DNA of 64,000 nucleotides from Pollenia angustigena (lineage: Eukaryota > Arthropoda > Insecta > Diptera > Polleniidae), in assembly GCA_930367215.1 (NCBI GenBank), contig OV884059.1:35951882-36015881 (forward strand), written 5' to 3'. Below the pieces are notes generated by a model. The model did no database searches and was not told the origin of the DNA. It was given only the letters and a program-made list of their open reading frames with translations. This document shows, one piece after another, positions 54,340-64,000 of this stretch (position 1 is its first letter; each line of letters starts with the position of its first letter). A program made the position numbers and the translations under genes.

Positions 54340-54732
54340 ATATTTTAGACAGGTTTTAAGATTTTGTAATTTTACAACCGCTATAAGAACTTTTCGAAAA
54401 CCCTTTTCTTTGCGATGTAAGCAACTACGAATTTGATATTCAATCAGAACTAATCATACTACGAAGCTAAGTAAATGCCGCAGACGAAAATAATATTATA
54501 GAGTTCTGGAAAGATTTGGATGGCGAGTTCTATCCTGAACTAAAAAAATTCCTTTAAGTGCCTCTCTTTATTCGGCACTACTTACCTTTGCGAACAAACT
54601 TTTTCGGATTTAAAATGTATTTGTTCCAAGCAACGTAATAAATTAAGTTCATCCCATTTGAAAAGCATTCTACTATTACGAAACTACCATAAAAGTATAA
54701 ATTTAGAAGATTTCATTTTAAAAGTTGTATAA
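54340..54732 (+). pseudogene. hAT transposase C-terminal (dimerisation) remnant
   Basis: One frame reads NNILDRF, DFVILQPL, ELFENPFLCDVSNYEF, LIILRS and EFWKDLDGEFYPELKKFL with stops. After a frameshift near 54559 it continues LFGTTYLCEQTFSDLKCICS, KQRNKLSSSHLKSILLLRNY and ends at a TAA (54732). NPF.CDV, FW, YPELKKF and LFG(T/S)TYLCEQTFS are the conserved C-terminal phrases of hAT transposases of the ZBED5/GTF2IRD2-like type. At least three stops and one frameshift make it inactive. Confidence 0.82.
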
Positions 54733-55137
54733 CACAAGGGAACAAAATTAAACATTTTTTGTGTTGATAGAAAATTTGTAGCAGTTCTTTACCAATTCAA
54801 TGTCGCTAATTTTAAAACTGCACCTATTTTTCTATCAGCTGTGATTTGCGTGCAATATTTATTTTTTATGAATTTTTAAAACATAAAAATCTTTAATTTT
54901 TTTTACAATTGTTTGATAAGATATTTGAAACTGATTTAGAGTCAAAAAGCTTTCGAATAAAAAAAAGTGCGGTTTTAAAATCAGCGACATTGAATTGGTA
55001 AAGAATTGCTAAAAAATTTTTATCAACACAAAAAATTTTTAATTTTGTACCTTTGTGGTATTCAACTTATAAAATATATTACTAACATTTTATTTCGGCT
55101 GGTAATGAATGCATTCTCTCTTTATTTTTACTATCTG

Positions 55138-55511
55138 CCCTGCAAATAATATTGGACCACCTGATCCATTTTGATAAAATGGACTATTCCATGGACTGGT
55201 CCGATGTAATGCAAGCATGGACCATGTCATTGTTAAAAAGTGTTTGTAGTGAGACGACATGTCTTCGTTTTTTAACGATATGCTTTCGTTTTTAAACGAC
55301 ATCAAAACTAATCCTCTTGAGTATACCATGGAGTAGTTTTAAAACTACTCCTTAATGGTCCAAAGGTGGGTTATATGGTCCTCTCCTAGGACATCGTAAT
55401 GTTAAATAGACCAGGTTTTTTCCATACGTTTGGGTTACTTTTGGACTTGTCCTGGTCCCTTGTGGACTACTCTTTACACGCGTGTTTGGACTGGTCCTAT
55501 TATTTGCAGAG
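55138..55511. mobile_element. GGACCA-rich TIR element, copy 3 (inverse of 42446-42831)
   Basis: CCTGCAAATAATATTGGACC at the left and GGTCCTATTATTTGCAGAG at the right are the same ends as copy 2, in opposite orientation. GGACTATTCCATGGACTGGT and ACACGCGTGTTTGGACTGGT are shared internally. Confidence 0.78.
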
Positions 55512-55824
55512 TGGTACTCACTACTACCAAAACCAAAAATTTTTTGGAAATCCCTGATTTAAATGTACCACATCGGCGAATTAAGTTACATTTAAGTGTT
55601 TAGTGAAGAAAAGAATTTTGTATTTAAAACGATTTTAAACATAATATCAATCCAAAAAATTGGGCATAAGTGTTTCTAAAACCTTAAAAATTAAACTTAT
55701 GCAGGGGAACTAGACAAATTAACATCTCCGACGGTATGTGACATACCCAACTAGCATTTTAAACCTTCGATACTGTAATGCCCACAATATGTTTTTCGAA
55801 AAATTAATAAGATAGCTATCTAAA

Positions 55825-56110
55825 CAATTTGGGACAAATTTTGCTAACACCAATAGGTAATAAGTAACATGGATGAGAATTCTTTCTGTTTGGCCAAAAT
55901 GTCAAATTTTGACTCCCTCTAACTCAAAAAGAAAATTTGTGTCTTAACTACTATGAAATCGGACTTACCTTGATGTAAATCTCATCCAAATCCGAAGACA
56001 TCGATTTCAAAAGTTGGGTCACTTGACATGAAATCCCCCATATGAATATGCCGCCCTAAAGTTACCCACTGACGAGTAAATATATGGCGAAACATGAGCA
56101 TGCTTCACTA
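55825..56110. repeat. Dispersed repeat copy (same family as 36590-36930)
   Basis: Shared GGGACAAATTTTGCTAA, AACATGGATGAGAA, TCATCCAAATCCGAAGA and CTAAAGTTACCCACTGACGA. It links directly to the AAAGTTGGGTCACTTGACAT motif seen (inverse) at 24640 and 41630. Confidence 0.7.
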
Positions 56111-56346
56111 AATGTTGCTACGTGTGTGGTAATGTTTCTGGTTGAAATTCGTGTTACCTTTTTGGTTTCTTGAATATCAAAATTTTATTTAATGTTTCAT
56201 CGTGTGTGGCCATGTCGACTGTTTTTTCTTTTTCTGTGGTAAAAACTAAAACATAAGTAGTAACAAATGTTTCGACAAATGTTGCCTGGTTTGTGGGTAC
56301 CTTAAACAAGAAAGCCACATCTTCATTGTAGTAGTTTTGAGTAATA

Positions 56347-57768
56347 ACAAGCTAGAGTGCTATATTCGGCTGTGCCGAATCTTTGATACCCTCCACCGAC
56401 ACTTCGAATGTTTTAAGGGTAATATCTGTATGATGTCTATTTATTATTATAATCTTTGTAAAACCAGACATCTGCATTAAAATTTGTTGCGGTTTAGACC
56501 TATATAAAACTATTGATCGACAATCAGACTCAATTTTAAAAAGTTTGAGTAGAATATCAGTTTAAGCTTAAGTTCAAGAGAACAAATTATATAAAAGCCA
56601 TGGTAAGCTATGAACCAATCATCCCAAATTCTGCAGAACGATTTCTGGTATAAAAAACATAAATTTCAATACAGCGATGCAATTAGTTTAAGCGTTTGCA
56701 GTAAATTTCAGAAGGCTGCTAAAACGGAATCTAAGGAAAATTATGGACCGTATATCACAAAATTGCCTAACATTTTTTCTGGCCATATGAAGCTAAACTG
56801 GAAGAAAGTTTACCGCGTATTTAATTATTTTACCAGAGTGGGCTTTATATGAGGCCTATGGTAAGTTATGCACCGATCTTCACCAAATTTCACAGTGTCA
56901 TTTCTAGTTCTATAAAACTGTGATGTATCAAATTTTGTTATGATAGCGTTATTTTTTACGTTTTTAGGCGTACTAAGTTGTTTTCCGGGAGTAAGGTTTA
57001 TATGGGACCTATGGTAAATGATGGACCGTTCTTCACAAAATTTTAAAGTCTTATTTCTCGTTTAATAAAACTGTGATGTACCAAATTTTGTTATGATAGC
57101 ATTCTTTTTTACGTTTTTAGGCGTACTAAGCTGTTTTCCGGGAGTAAGGTTTATATGGGGCCTATGGTAAATGATGGACCGTTCTTCACAAAATTTTAAA
57201 GTCTTATTTCTCGTTCAATAAAACTGTGATGTACCAAATTTTGTTATGATAGCATTATTTTTTACGGATTTAGGCGCACTAAACTGTTTTCCGAAAGTAG
57301 GTTTTATATGGGGCCTATGGTAAATTATGGACCGATCTTCAAGAAATTTTACAGCGTGATTTCCAGTTAAATAAAACGAACTGTTGCGAAATCTTATATC
57401 ATTCTGTGCATTTTTCCACCATTTATGTTAGTTTTTGTAACAAAATTATAAATTTTTTTTAGGTGGTGGTTCCACATTTTGATTCATAGCTCAGATCCTA
57501 TTGAACCGATTTTGCTGGATTTCAATCCCAAACTGCTTAGGATAACTACAAGCAATTTGACACCAAGTTTGTTTATTTCTTTTGAGTTTTTCGAAAGTGA
57601 GCGTGTTTTCAACAGACAGACGGACATGACCTAAATCGACTTAAAATTACTCAAGGACCCAGAATATATATACTTTATAGGGTCTGAGATGAATAATAAA
57701 AAAGTTTCACACGGAATGACAAACTTAATATACCCTCTTCACAACTAATTGTGGTGGAGGGTATAATA
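56347..57768 (+). mobile_element. DINE-1/Helentron-like element, counterpart of 38507-40246
   Basis: It starts near GCTAGAGTGCTATATTCGGC with ATTCGGCTGTGCCGAAT and GATACCCTCCACC. It ends with the TATACCC...GGTGGAGGGTATA block at 57720-57768. It carries about 3.5 copies of the 153-bp-type unit (GGCGTACTAAGCTGTTTTCC, CCTATGGTAAATGATGGACC) against 5.5 in the other copy. Confidence 0.75.
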
Positions 57769-57770
57769 AT

Positions 57771-58323
57771 ACCATGTTCACACGACAGCGTTTATTCGTA
57801 ATTCACTCTCTCATTCGTAATTCACAGCTTTATTATGATCAAAATTACATAATTCGTCAAACAAAATTTTGAAAGCGGATTATCTCATTTGTACGTAATC
57901 CAATTTTATTTCCCTGTGGATTACTTTAAAATTTTGATCGCTGTTAAAGCACAAAAAAAAACAAACAAAATATAACATCAACAAAGCAAAGTAAAGGAAG
58001 TAATTTTATATTATATTATATATATTATAAATGAACATATTATATTATATGTTCATTTGCTAACAGCTTTTCTATTTACTAGGAAAATAAATATTTTATA
58101 TGTATGTATGTATTTCTTTGAAATAATATTTTTTACTTACGTTTTCTTTCCATTCTTAATACAAGTAACGACAAACAAACAATTAAATTTAGCAATAAAC
58201 AAAATTAATAAAAAAAAGAAGAGGAGGAAGAACTGTCAAAACCGATTAGGAAAATGCCGTGCGAACATGGAAATTCAAATAAGTAATAAAAACCGATAGC
58301 GAAGTAATCCAAAGCACCGTGCG
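57771..58323. mobile_element. Possible MITE with imperfect ends
   Basis: The left CATGTTCACACGACAGCG and right CACCGTGCGAAAATG ends pair only partly. Internal AATTCGT/TTACGAAT-like words are symmetrical at the left. No target duplication was established. Confidence 0.35.
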
Positions 58324-58333
58324 AAAATGCCAT

Positions 58334-58870
58334 AAGGTAGGAAAAAATTCTACTCGCGAGCACAACTCGAGTCAATGCTCTCGTTTCAAGATGTGTGTTG
58401 GCGAGTTTAAAAACAAACTAGTGAGCACAGATTTTTTGGGAAAATGTTTCCTATTGATCTGGCGGCCTAAGCAGCCAATGAAATGAGCATAGAAACTACC
58501 TTATCCTCCAACAATAAATTTCAGTTTTTTTATCAAGAATACATTTTGGGAATTAAGCACGACAAACAAATTCTTATTAATTTACGAAAAATATTTTGAA
58601 ATTGAAGTGAATTGCTTTGCTTGGCTACATTCATTTTAAGATTTATCTTCTTAAATGCTGATAATAAGCAAAAATTTAAAATAAATTTTTAAAACTTTCT
58701 AACGCACATTTCAGGTATAATAATTTGAAAGGTAGTTTTTATAACAATTCAACAATGGCTCGACTGACTAAAATTGCATTTAAGCTTTCCTCGTCTTAAC
58801 TATTGCGGTAAGGGTTTATAATGTATTTTAATCCTGCAAATAACCGCTTCACCCTAACTTGTGCCGCTGG
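58334..58870. repeat. Dispersed repeat family copy 2 (partner at 37690)
   Basis: Same ordered blocks as 37690-38300: TTCTACTCGC, GGCGGCCTAAGCAGCCAATG, GGGAATTAAGCACG, CTCGACTGACTAA and ATTGCGGTAAGGGTT. Both copies have the same orientation. Confidence 0.72.
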
Positions 58871-58923
58871 GACAGCTTACATAACTATGGCGTATTTCAT
58901 ATCACCCAAATTTTGAAATCAAT

Positions 58924-59628
58924 CACCCCTATCGCATGGTGGAATAAACAGGTGGCAGCACTATGCCAGATGACGATTTTTTGCTCTTGCATTGTTTGTC
59001 TAGGTTTATGTCAAAGTTTTGTTTATGTTTACAAAAAGTCCACGTTTTGTGCTTTGATTATTGTATTTTATTAAAGTTTTTGATAATTTTAAATTAAAAT
59101 AAATAAGATATGGACCATAATTATTCCACCATGCCCTATCGCAAACAACTACTCCCATGAAAATATGTCCATATTTTTTTATTTTGTATTGTGAATGATT
59201 CCCATAGCAAATTTTTTGGGAATGAATTCCCAAACTTAAAAAATTTGGCATCGCCAATGTTTACTCCCGCGAGTATTTTAACTAAATAAATTCCCAACAA
59301 GTGTTAATGTGAACGAGAAGGGAACATGTAAATTTTAATTTGTTTTCTAAAGTAGGACTAAATTAAATTACTTTTTCCTTTTATTGAAGGAGTGTAAATA
59401 AAGAAAATGAAGATAAACACTATTCATTATTAAATTTATTATATTTTTATTAGTATTTTATATTGTATATTTTTCTTTCACAATAGAGACTTTTGTTTAT
59501 AAAGCACTGACAAATTATTCACAATATAAATTTTTACTCCCTAAATATTTGCGATAGCGATTTGTTGGGGATGGGAATATAGGTTTGCTCCCATATTACA
59601 TATTCCCATAACATTCGCGATAGGGGTG
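58924..59628. mobile_element. MITE family A, copy 2, with a MITE inside its left TIR
   Basis: It begins CACCCCTATCG and ends GCGATAGGGGTG; the body from 59134 is nearly identical to 7455-8879 minus its hAT. It lets the borders of the hAT at 7681-8580 be read exactly. Confidence 0.83.
58935..59133. mobile_element. hAT-like MITE, TIR CATGGTGGAATAA, duplication CCCTATCG
   Basis: CATGGTGGAATAA and TTATTCCACCATG are perfect inverted repeats. CCCTATCG is duplicated on both sides (58927-58934, 59134-59141), and this 8-bp target is part of the host MITE's own terminal repeat. 199 bp. Confidence 0.87.
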
Positions 59629-59879
59629 GACGTCTTTCGATATGGGTAATTCTAAAGTGTTGAACGTGACAGTCGTACGCATCAAAAATGCAATAACATT
59701 TTAAACAAAAAATATTTTTACGTTTTCTTAACCCTTAATTTATAGCACTAAGAAAGCACTGTTATCTATGCTAAAGTTTATGGAGGGCGCGATTCTAGGT
59801 CAAAGATAGAGAAAATCTCATTCTATAAGGTTTAGACCGAATTGATCATTATATTTGATGAAAGAGATTTCTTTCTCGT

Positions 59880-60793
59880 AGATTTCGTCTTACAAAGGCT
59901 TCGGCTTACAGCATTCTGGAGCTAATTGTTTCACATATTAAACATAAAACTAACTGGTAAGTTAAACAGGTAGAAAGATTGAAGTTTCTTCCATCTGTTG
60001 TACTTAATTATTCAATGGATGTCTAGGAATAATGCCATCACAGAGGAGCAGATGTTTTTGATAACTCTTCGAGTATATGCTACTGGGGGTATGCTAAGAA
60101 CAATTGCCGATTTGTATGCAGTATCTGCAACAACGGTCTCAAAAGTAGTTACTACAGTAACACATTTCATAGCCCTGTCAAGACACCGGTTTATATCGTT
60201 TCCAGATACTGAAGAAAATATATCTAAAGTAAAAAGAGAATTTTATGACATTTCAAAATTTCCGAAGGTAGTAGCAGCACTCGACTGTACACATGTGAAG
60301 AAAATATCTCCAGGTTGGTTTTACTTAAAACTATTTTAAATTTAATGGCTTTTCTATAAATGTTCAGACCATGTGTGACCCACATTTAAAAATTTTAAAT
60401 ATTGTGGCACGTTGGCCAGGTTCTGCACACGATAGCAACATACTTAAAAATTGCAAAATTTTTTCAAGATTTGAAAGTGGAGAGTTTAGTGATAGCTTTA
60501 TTGTTGCTGACAGTGGCTACCCAGAAAAAAACTTTTTAATGATTCCTTTATCGGATCCAAAAACTCCTGAAGAAATGCTTTACAATGAATCCCAAATTAG
60601 AACCCGCAATTGTGTTGAAAGGAGTTACGGGGTGTGGAAAAGAAGATTTCCAATCCTTTCTTTAGGAATTAGATTGCTGTTTAAAAAAGTTCAGTCAATT
60701 ATTGTTGCAACTGCTGTTCTGCACAATGTTTGCTGCATTAACAACACTCTACTACTTCTTTACAACGTTCCACTTCACTTAACAAATAATTAA
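59880..60793 (+). pseudogene. HARBI1-type nuclease gene, nearly complete, with one intron
   Basis: Exon piece 59880-59956 (RFRLTKASAYSILELIVSHI) joins through a GTAAGT...TCTAG intron (59957-60026), using split codon TG|G, to NNAITEEQMFLITLRVYATG. An HTH region follows (TIADLYAVSATTVSKVV), then KVVAALDCTHVKKISPG with the first catalytic Asp. After a frameshift and an apparent loss of about 12 residues it resumes NGFSINVQTMCDPHLKILNI. RWPGSAHDSNILKN has the second Asp and RTRNCVERSYGVWKRRF the Glu, ending at a stop at 60791-60793. Exon 1 upstream of 59880 is frameshifted. Either a Harbinger transposase relic or a decaying domesticated copy; neighbouring TIRs were not found. Confidence 0.78.
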
Positions 60794-60865
60794 TTTCCGC
60801 TGTTGTGAAATAAGGACTTCTTTTAAAACTTTCTTTTTTTAACATTTTCTCCACAGACATTTGTT

Positions 60866-60975
60866 TATAGTTGAATATTTTTCCCGCAATTTAAAAATTT
60901 CTTTATAGATCAATATTTTTCCCGCAATTTAAAAATTTTTTTATAGTTCAATATTTTTCCCGCAATTTATTTTTT
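60866..60975. repeat. Short tandem repeat, ~50-bp unit, three copies
   Basis: AATATTTTTCCCGCAATTTA occurs three times, at about 60874, 60924 and 60950, with CTTTATAG/TTTATAGTT spacers, just 3' of the HARBI1-type gene. Confidence 0.7.
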
Positions 60976-61023
60976 TTTTTTTGATTTTACTTAAGTTGTC
61001 AAAAGCCTCCAGTCCAAGTTGGT

Positions 61024-61662
61024 ATGGACAGGTATATAACGGTCCTTAAACGGGGTCGCAGCCCTACTTCTTCAGCTGTTGCTTCGGCATCAAAAGTGCC
61101 ATCTTTTGATAAAATAAATTCCCAAAATCGCTTTGCTATTCTGGAGGATGAATCCTATGAAGCACCAAACGTCATAAAATCGTCCAAGCCTCCCCCGATA
61201 TATCTTAGGGAGCATAACTCAAATGATCTAATAAAGAGTTTAATTTCGTTGATTGGTGAAAATTCTTTTTATGTTGCTGCAATAAAGCGAGGTAGTATAA
61301 ATGAAACTAAAATTCAAGTAAATCATGAAAATGACTTTCGCAAAATAATAAGCAAATTTGAGGCACTTAAAAAAAGTTTTTACACATACCAACTCAAGAG
61401 CAGTAAAGGTCTCCAGGTGGTGATTAAGGGAATTGATTCATGCGTAGACCCAGAGGAAATTAAAACTTTCTTGGAAGAAAAAGGCTTCAAGATAAAACAT
61501 GTGGTAAATATTAGAAATAGGGACAAAAATCCACAACCACTTTTTCGAGTGGAATTAGAGCCCGGCGACATTAAGTTAAAAAAAAACGAAACGCATCCCA
61601 TTTATAGTGTGAAATATATTCTATACAGTGTAACGATTTCACTGTGCAATGCAGACTTTTAA
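61024..61662 (+). pseudogene. Non-LTR (jockey-type) retrotransposon ORF1/gag, 5' part
   Basis: 212 codons from ATG 61024. An N-terminal low-complexity start (RGRSPTSSAVASASKVPSF) leads to NRFAILED and a PRE_C2HC-like domain: IYLREHNSNDLIKSLI, YQLKSSKGLQVVIKGI, DPEEIKTFLEEKGFKIKHVV and PLFRVELEPGDIK. This is the region just before the zinc knuckles in jockey/X-type gag proteins. The knuckles, ORF2 and tail are missing; the frame runs out at 61660. Retaining the 5' end but not the 3' end is opposite to normal LINE 5' truncation. Confidence 0.75.
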
Positions 61663-63400
61663 GGGACGGGGCTACCTATTATACCGGCTATGCTCGTCGT
61701 TGGGGTGTGTTCTTGTCCCTTGTAAATTATGATAACTCGCTACTAGGAATTTTACTTTAGGTAGCTTAACTCAAACTAGTGATATTATTTAGTAAAGTTA
61801 CGGAATATTGTTGATGATAAATCGGGAATGGTTTAAGGTGTAACGCCCCATTCCTATTCTAACCCACCCTCCTTACCGGCAAAATAACAAAATTTAAATG
61901 CCAGCCCATAAAAATATACTCAAACTACCTAACCGACATCACCGTTCATAAAAATGACAAATAAAAGATATTTAATTTTTCATTTTATGAAATTTCAATT
62001 TAACAAAACACAATTTATTAATGGCGTTCTTATGATGAAATTAGAAAAGAAATAAAAATTTAATATCATAAGTACAAAATTTCTAATAAGAATATAAATA
62101 CTATATGGTCACTCTAATATAATGAAAATAATGTAACTAAACATCCCTATGAAAATTACTCAACATAAAAAAAAAAAGCTTTTCGATTTCTTTTTAAAAT
62201 TTGAAGATATTCATGTTTTAATGAAAGGAGTGTATTAAACCAAAAACAAATATATTTTACAACTTACATACACATTGAATCCCACGATGTCTGCAAGCGC
62301 TCGTAGACGGCTGAGAAATTTCCTTTTAAATATTAAAAATTATAAAATTATAATTATACGTGTATGTAAATGAGAGATATTTTAATTATAAAATTTTTAT
62401 ATCTCTAAATGCATTTTAATATATTTCGGTATAAAAGTAAAAAAAAATAGAGGTAAAACCACTCAATTAAATTTGTTTTTAAACAAACAAAAATCAAACG
62501 TTAGGTGACCATATTTTATTTTTACATGGTATATTAGGAAAAAATATGAGAATTCAATTATAATGAAATGGGTTTAAAATTAGAAAATTAATCAAAAGAA
62601 TGATTTAATTACATAAGTGAAGTTAATAATATAAGTTAAAGTAGGTTGATAGTGATAAAATGTTTTATGAATAAATTATGGTTTTTTACCAAACTTTATT
62701 AAAGAAGATTAAAGGTAAATTAAGATTGTTAGTTTAATATTTTGATTAATTATTTACGGATTTTAGTTAAGTAAAATTAATTCGAACAAGAATAAAGTTT
62801 CCTTTATATTTAGGTTATTAAAACTTAAAAGCACAAATATTTGCAGGACTCTTAATAGTTTAGTAATATGTAAATAGTATTTTTAAATTGTCCATTTTAT
62901 TATTAAGGCACATACTCTTATCACCTCAATTATTCCCCAATATGAACTCAAACCTTTCCTCCTTGGTAACTTATTTCTTGGTTGTTGATAATTAATGCAA
63001 TTGATCGATGATAAAATTCTCCAACATCACACAAAAATTTAGGAAACCGGCATAATCTTGCCCTTCATATGCGAATCCAGAATATAATTGATATTCAAAA
63101 CCCAAAGGATATTAATTTTGCTCCCAATCTCAAAGTTAATTAAGTATTTTGATAATATACACAAATTAAAAAAAAAAAAATAAAATTTATTATTTTTTTT
63201 CCCTTCGTATTTTTTTTAACAAAATTTATTTCAATAATGAAAATTTTCCTTACAAAATTTTCATTCTTTTCAATATAAAATTCAAAGCTATCTAAAACCT
63301 TAAAAATTAAAAAAAAAACTCAAATTACACTCACAACAAAAAAATCGACACCACAAAGCAGATTAAGTTGTAGTGTACTCGTAAAACTTAATCTGAAAAA
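61663..63400. other. AT-rich sequence, no supported gene; may include a 3' LTR of the next element
   Basis: No conserved ORF. The first 200 bp are less AT-rich (TATACCGGCTATGCTCGTCG, CGCCCCATTCCTATTC) than the rest. The 3' LTR of the - strand Ty3 element at 63400-64000 should lie here. A purine tract (GAAGGGAAAAAAAA on the - strand, near 63190-63205) is a possible boundary, but no second LTR is available to confirm it. Confidence 0.4.
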
Positions 63401-64000
63401 GTCGATTGAAGTAACTTCCTTGAACTATGTCCAGATATCTTTAATATGCTATACACCAATATGACCTCCTACAATATCTTCAAGTTCATAATTAACATGA
63501 CCAATTTTCCTCTTAACTATTGCTTTCACACCCGTTGGAGCGAGCTTAGAAATAAAATTTTTAGCCTTTGAACTTTGAGAAAAATTTCTTCTTATAACTT
63601 CCTGGCCCAAATTGAATTCGCGGCGACGTGTTCTTAAATTATAAATCCTTGCGTTTTTGTCATAAGCTTTCTTAATTCTGTCTTTAATTGAATCTCGAAG
63701 TAATGCAAATTCATCGTTTCTTTCTAATTTTGAATCAGTTTCACACAAAAGTTCTAAATTTCTTAAAATTTTATAGTCTTGACCATGATTAACCATACTT
63801 TGTCCAAAAACTAATTCATACGGTGTATGTCCAGTGGTCTGGTGTATGCTATTTCTAATTGCACAATTAATACTGCTTAAATATGTATCCCATTGCCGTT
63901 GGTCATCTCTTATAAACGATCTGAGAGCCTCATTTATCGATCTGTTGACCCTTTCACTAGCATTGGCTTGCGGACTATAAACTGCAGTACATTGGTGGGT
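63400..64000 (-). pseudogene. Ty3/gypsy integrase C-terminal half, running off the right edge
   Basis: Read from the right edge: THQCTAVYSPQANASERVNR with the third catalytic acid (SERVNRS), DDQRQWDTYLSSINCAIRNS, HQTTGHTPYELVFGQSM, KKAYDKNARIYNLRTRRREF, LGQEVIRRNFSQSSKAKNFI, and KRKIGHVNYELEDIVGGHIG. The frame is open from the edge to about 63380 with no stop, unlike the other Ty3 copies here. The element may be younger or intact outside the window. It is a different lineage from the two mag-like copies. Confidence 0.82.

Noticed and set aside
1..64000. tRNA, rRNA or other structured RNA genes
   Set aside because: None recognised by eye on either strand. A tRNAscan-SE/Infernal run would be decisive; any high-scoring hit would overturn this.

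Overview
The window is eukaryotic nuclear DNA, very AT-rich, with short GT-AG introns inside genes and a very dense load of transposable elements. The proteins are insect-like: a short-intron PAQR10/11 (MMD) homologue, a HEATR6 homologue and an Rbf-type retinoblastoma protein. The repeats (DINE-1/Helentron-like elements with a TTCGGC...GCCGAA hairpin, foldback elements, mag-like and other Ty3 elements, a jockey-type gag) point to a higher dipteran, probably a calyptrate fly. The species cannot be named from the sequence alone.

Three host genes are supported. (1) 44-573, + strand: the last two visible exons of an MMD/PAQR10-11-like seven-transmembrane protein whose 5' part lies outside the window. 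(2) 18091-1426, - strand: a complete two-exon HEATR6 homologue (1091 aa) whose only intron is about 13.4 kb and is packed with nested transposons. It converges on the MMD gene. (3) 35843-30413, - strand: a complete 15-exon Rb-family gene (865 aa), very probably Rbf. Every exon join could be followed in frame with GT-AG introns. No rRNA, tRNA or CRISPR array was seen.

The rest is mobile DNA in layers. The HEATR6 intron (3537-16926) holds a degenerate foldback element with other insertions, then a 6.7-kb TIR-bounded region containing a MITE split by a hAT element that itself contains a MITE, and a Ty3 LTR retrotransposon with a 5-bp target duplication (AGGAA) carrying two further MITEs. The HEATR6 5' flank (18.1-22.9 kb) is nearly wall-to-wall elements; the nearest, with piggyBac-type TTAA ends, stops 20 bp from the start codon. 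From 22.3 to 30 kb come DINE-like repeats and MITEs. From 36.6 to 42.8 kb come a DINE-like element with a 153-bp minisatellite, a hAT MITE and others. From 42.9 to 52.3 kb lies one broken Ty3 retrotransposon on the - strand, cut by three insertions that each duplicated CAG/CTG. One of these is a Harbinger transposon with its Myb/SANT and HARBI1-type genes in opposite orientation, and it has in turn been hit by a foldback/Mutator-like element with a 9-bp duplication. From 52.9 kb to the end come hAT remnants, another DINE-like copy, a second HARBI1-type gene, a 5' gag piece of a jockey-type LINE, and the integrase end of another Ty3 element running off the right edge.

No host system clearly new to biology was found. 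The most unusual structures are two independent foldback-type elements with long inverted arms made of internal repeats and 9-bp target duplications (19429-20965 and 48310-49428), the HEATR6 promoter-proximal element cluster, and a consistent 3-bp target-site signature shared by many unrelated-looking MITE families. All target-site duplications and arm matches were read by eye.
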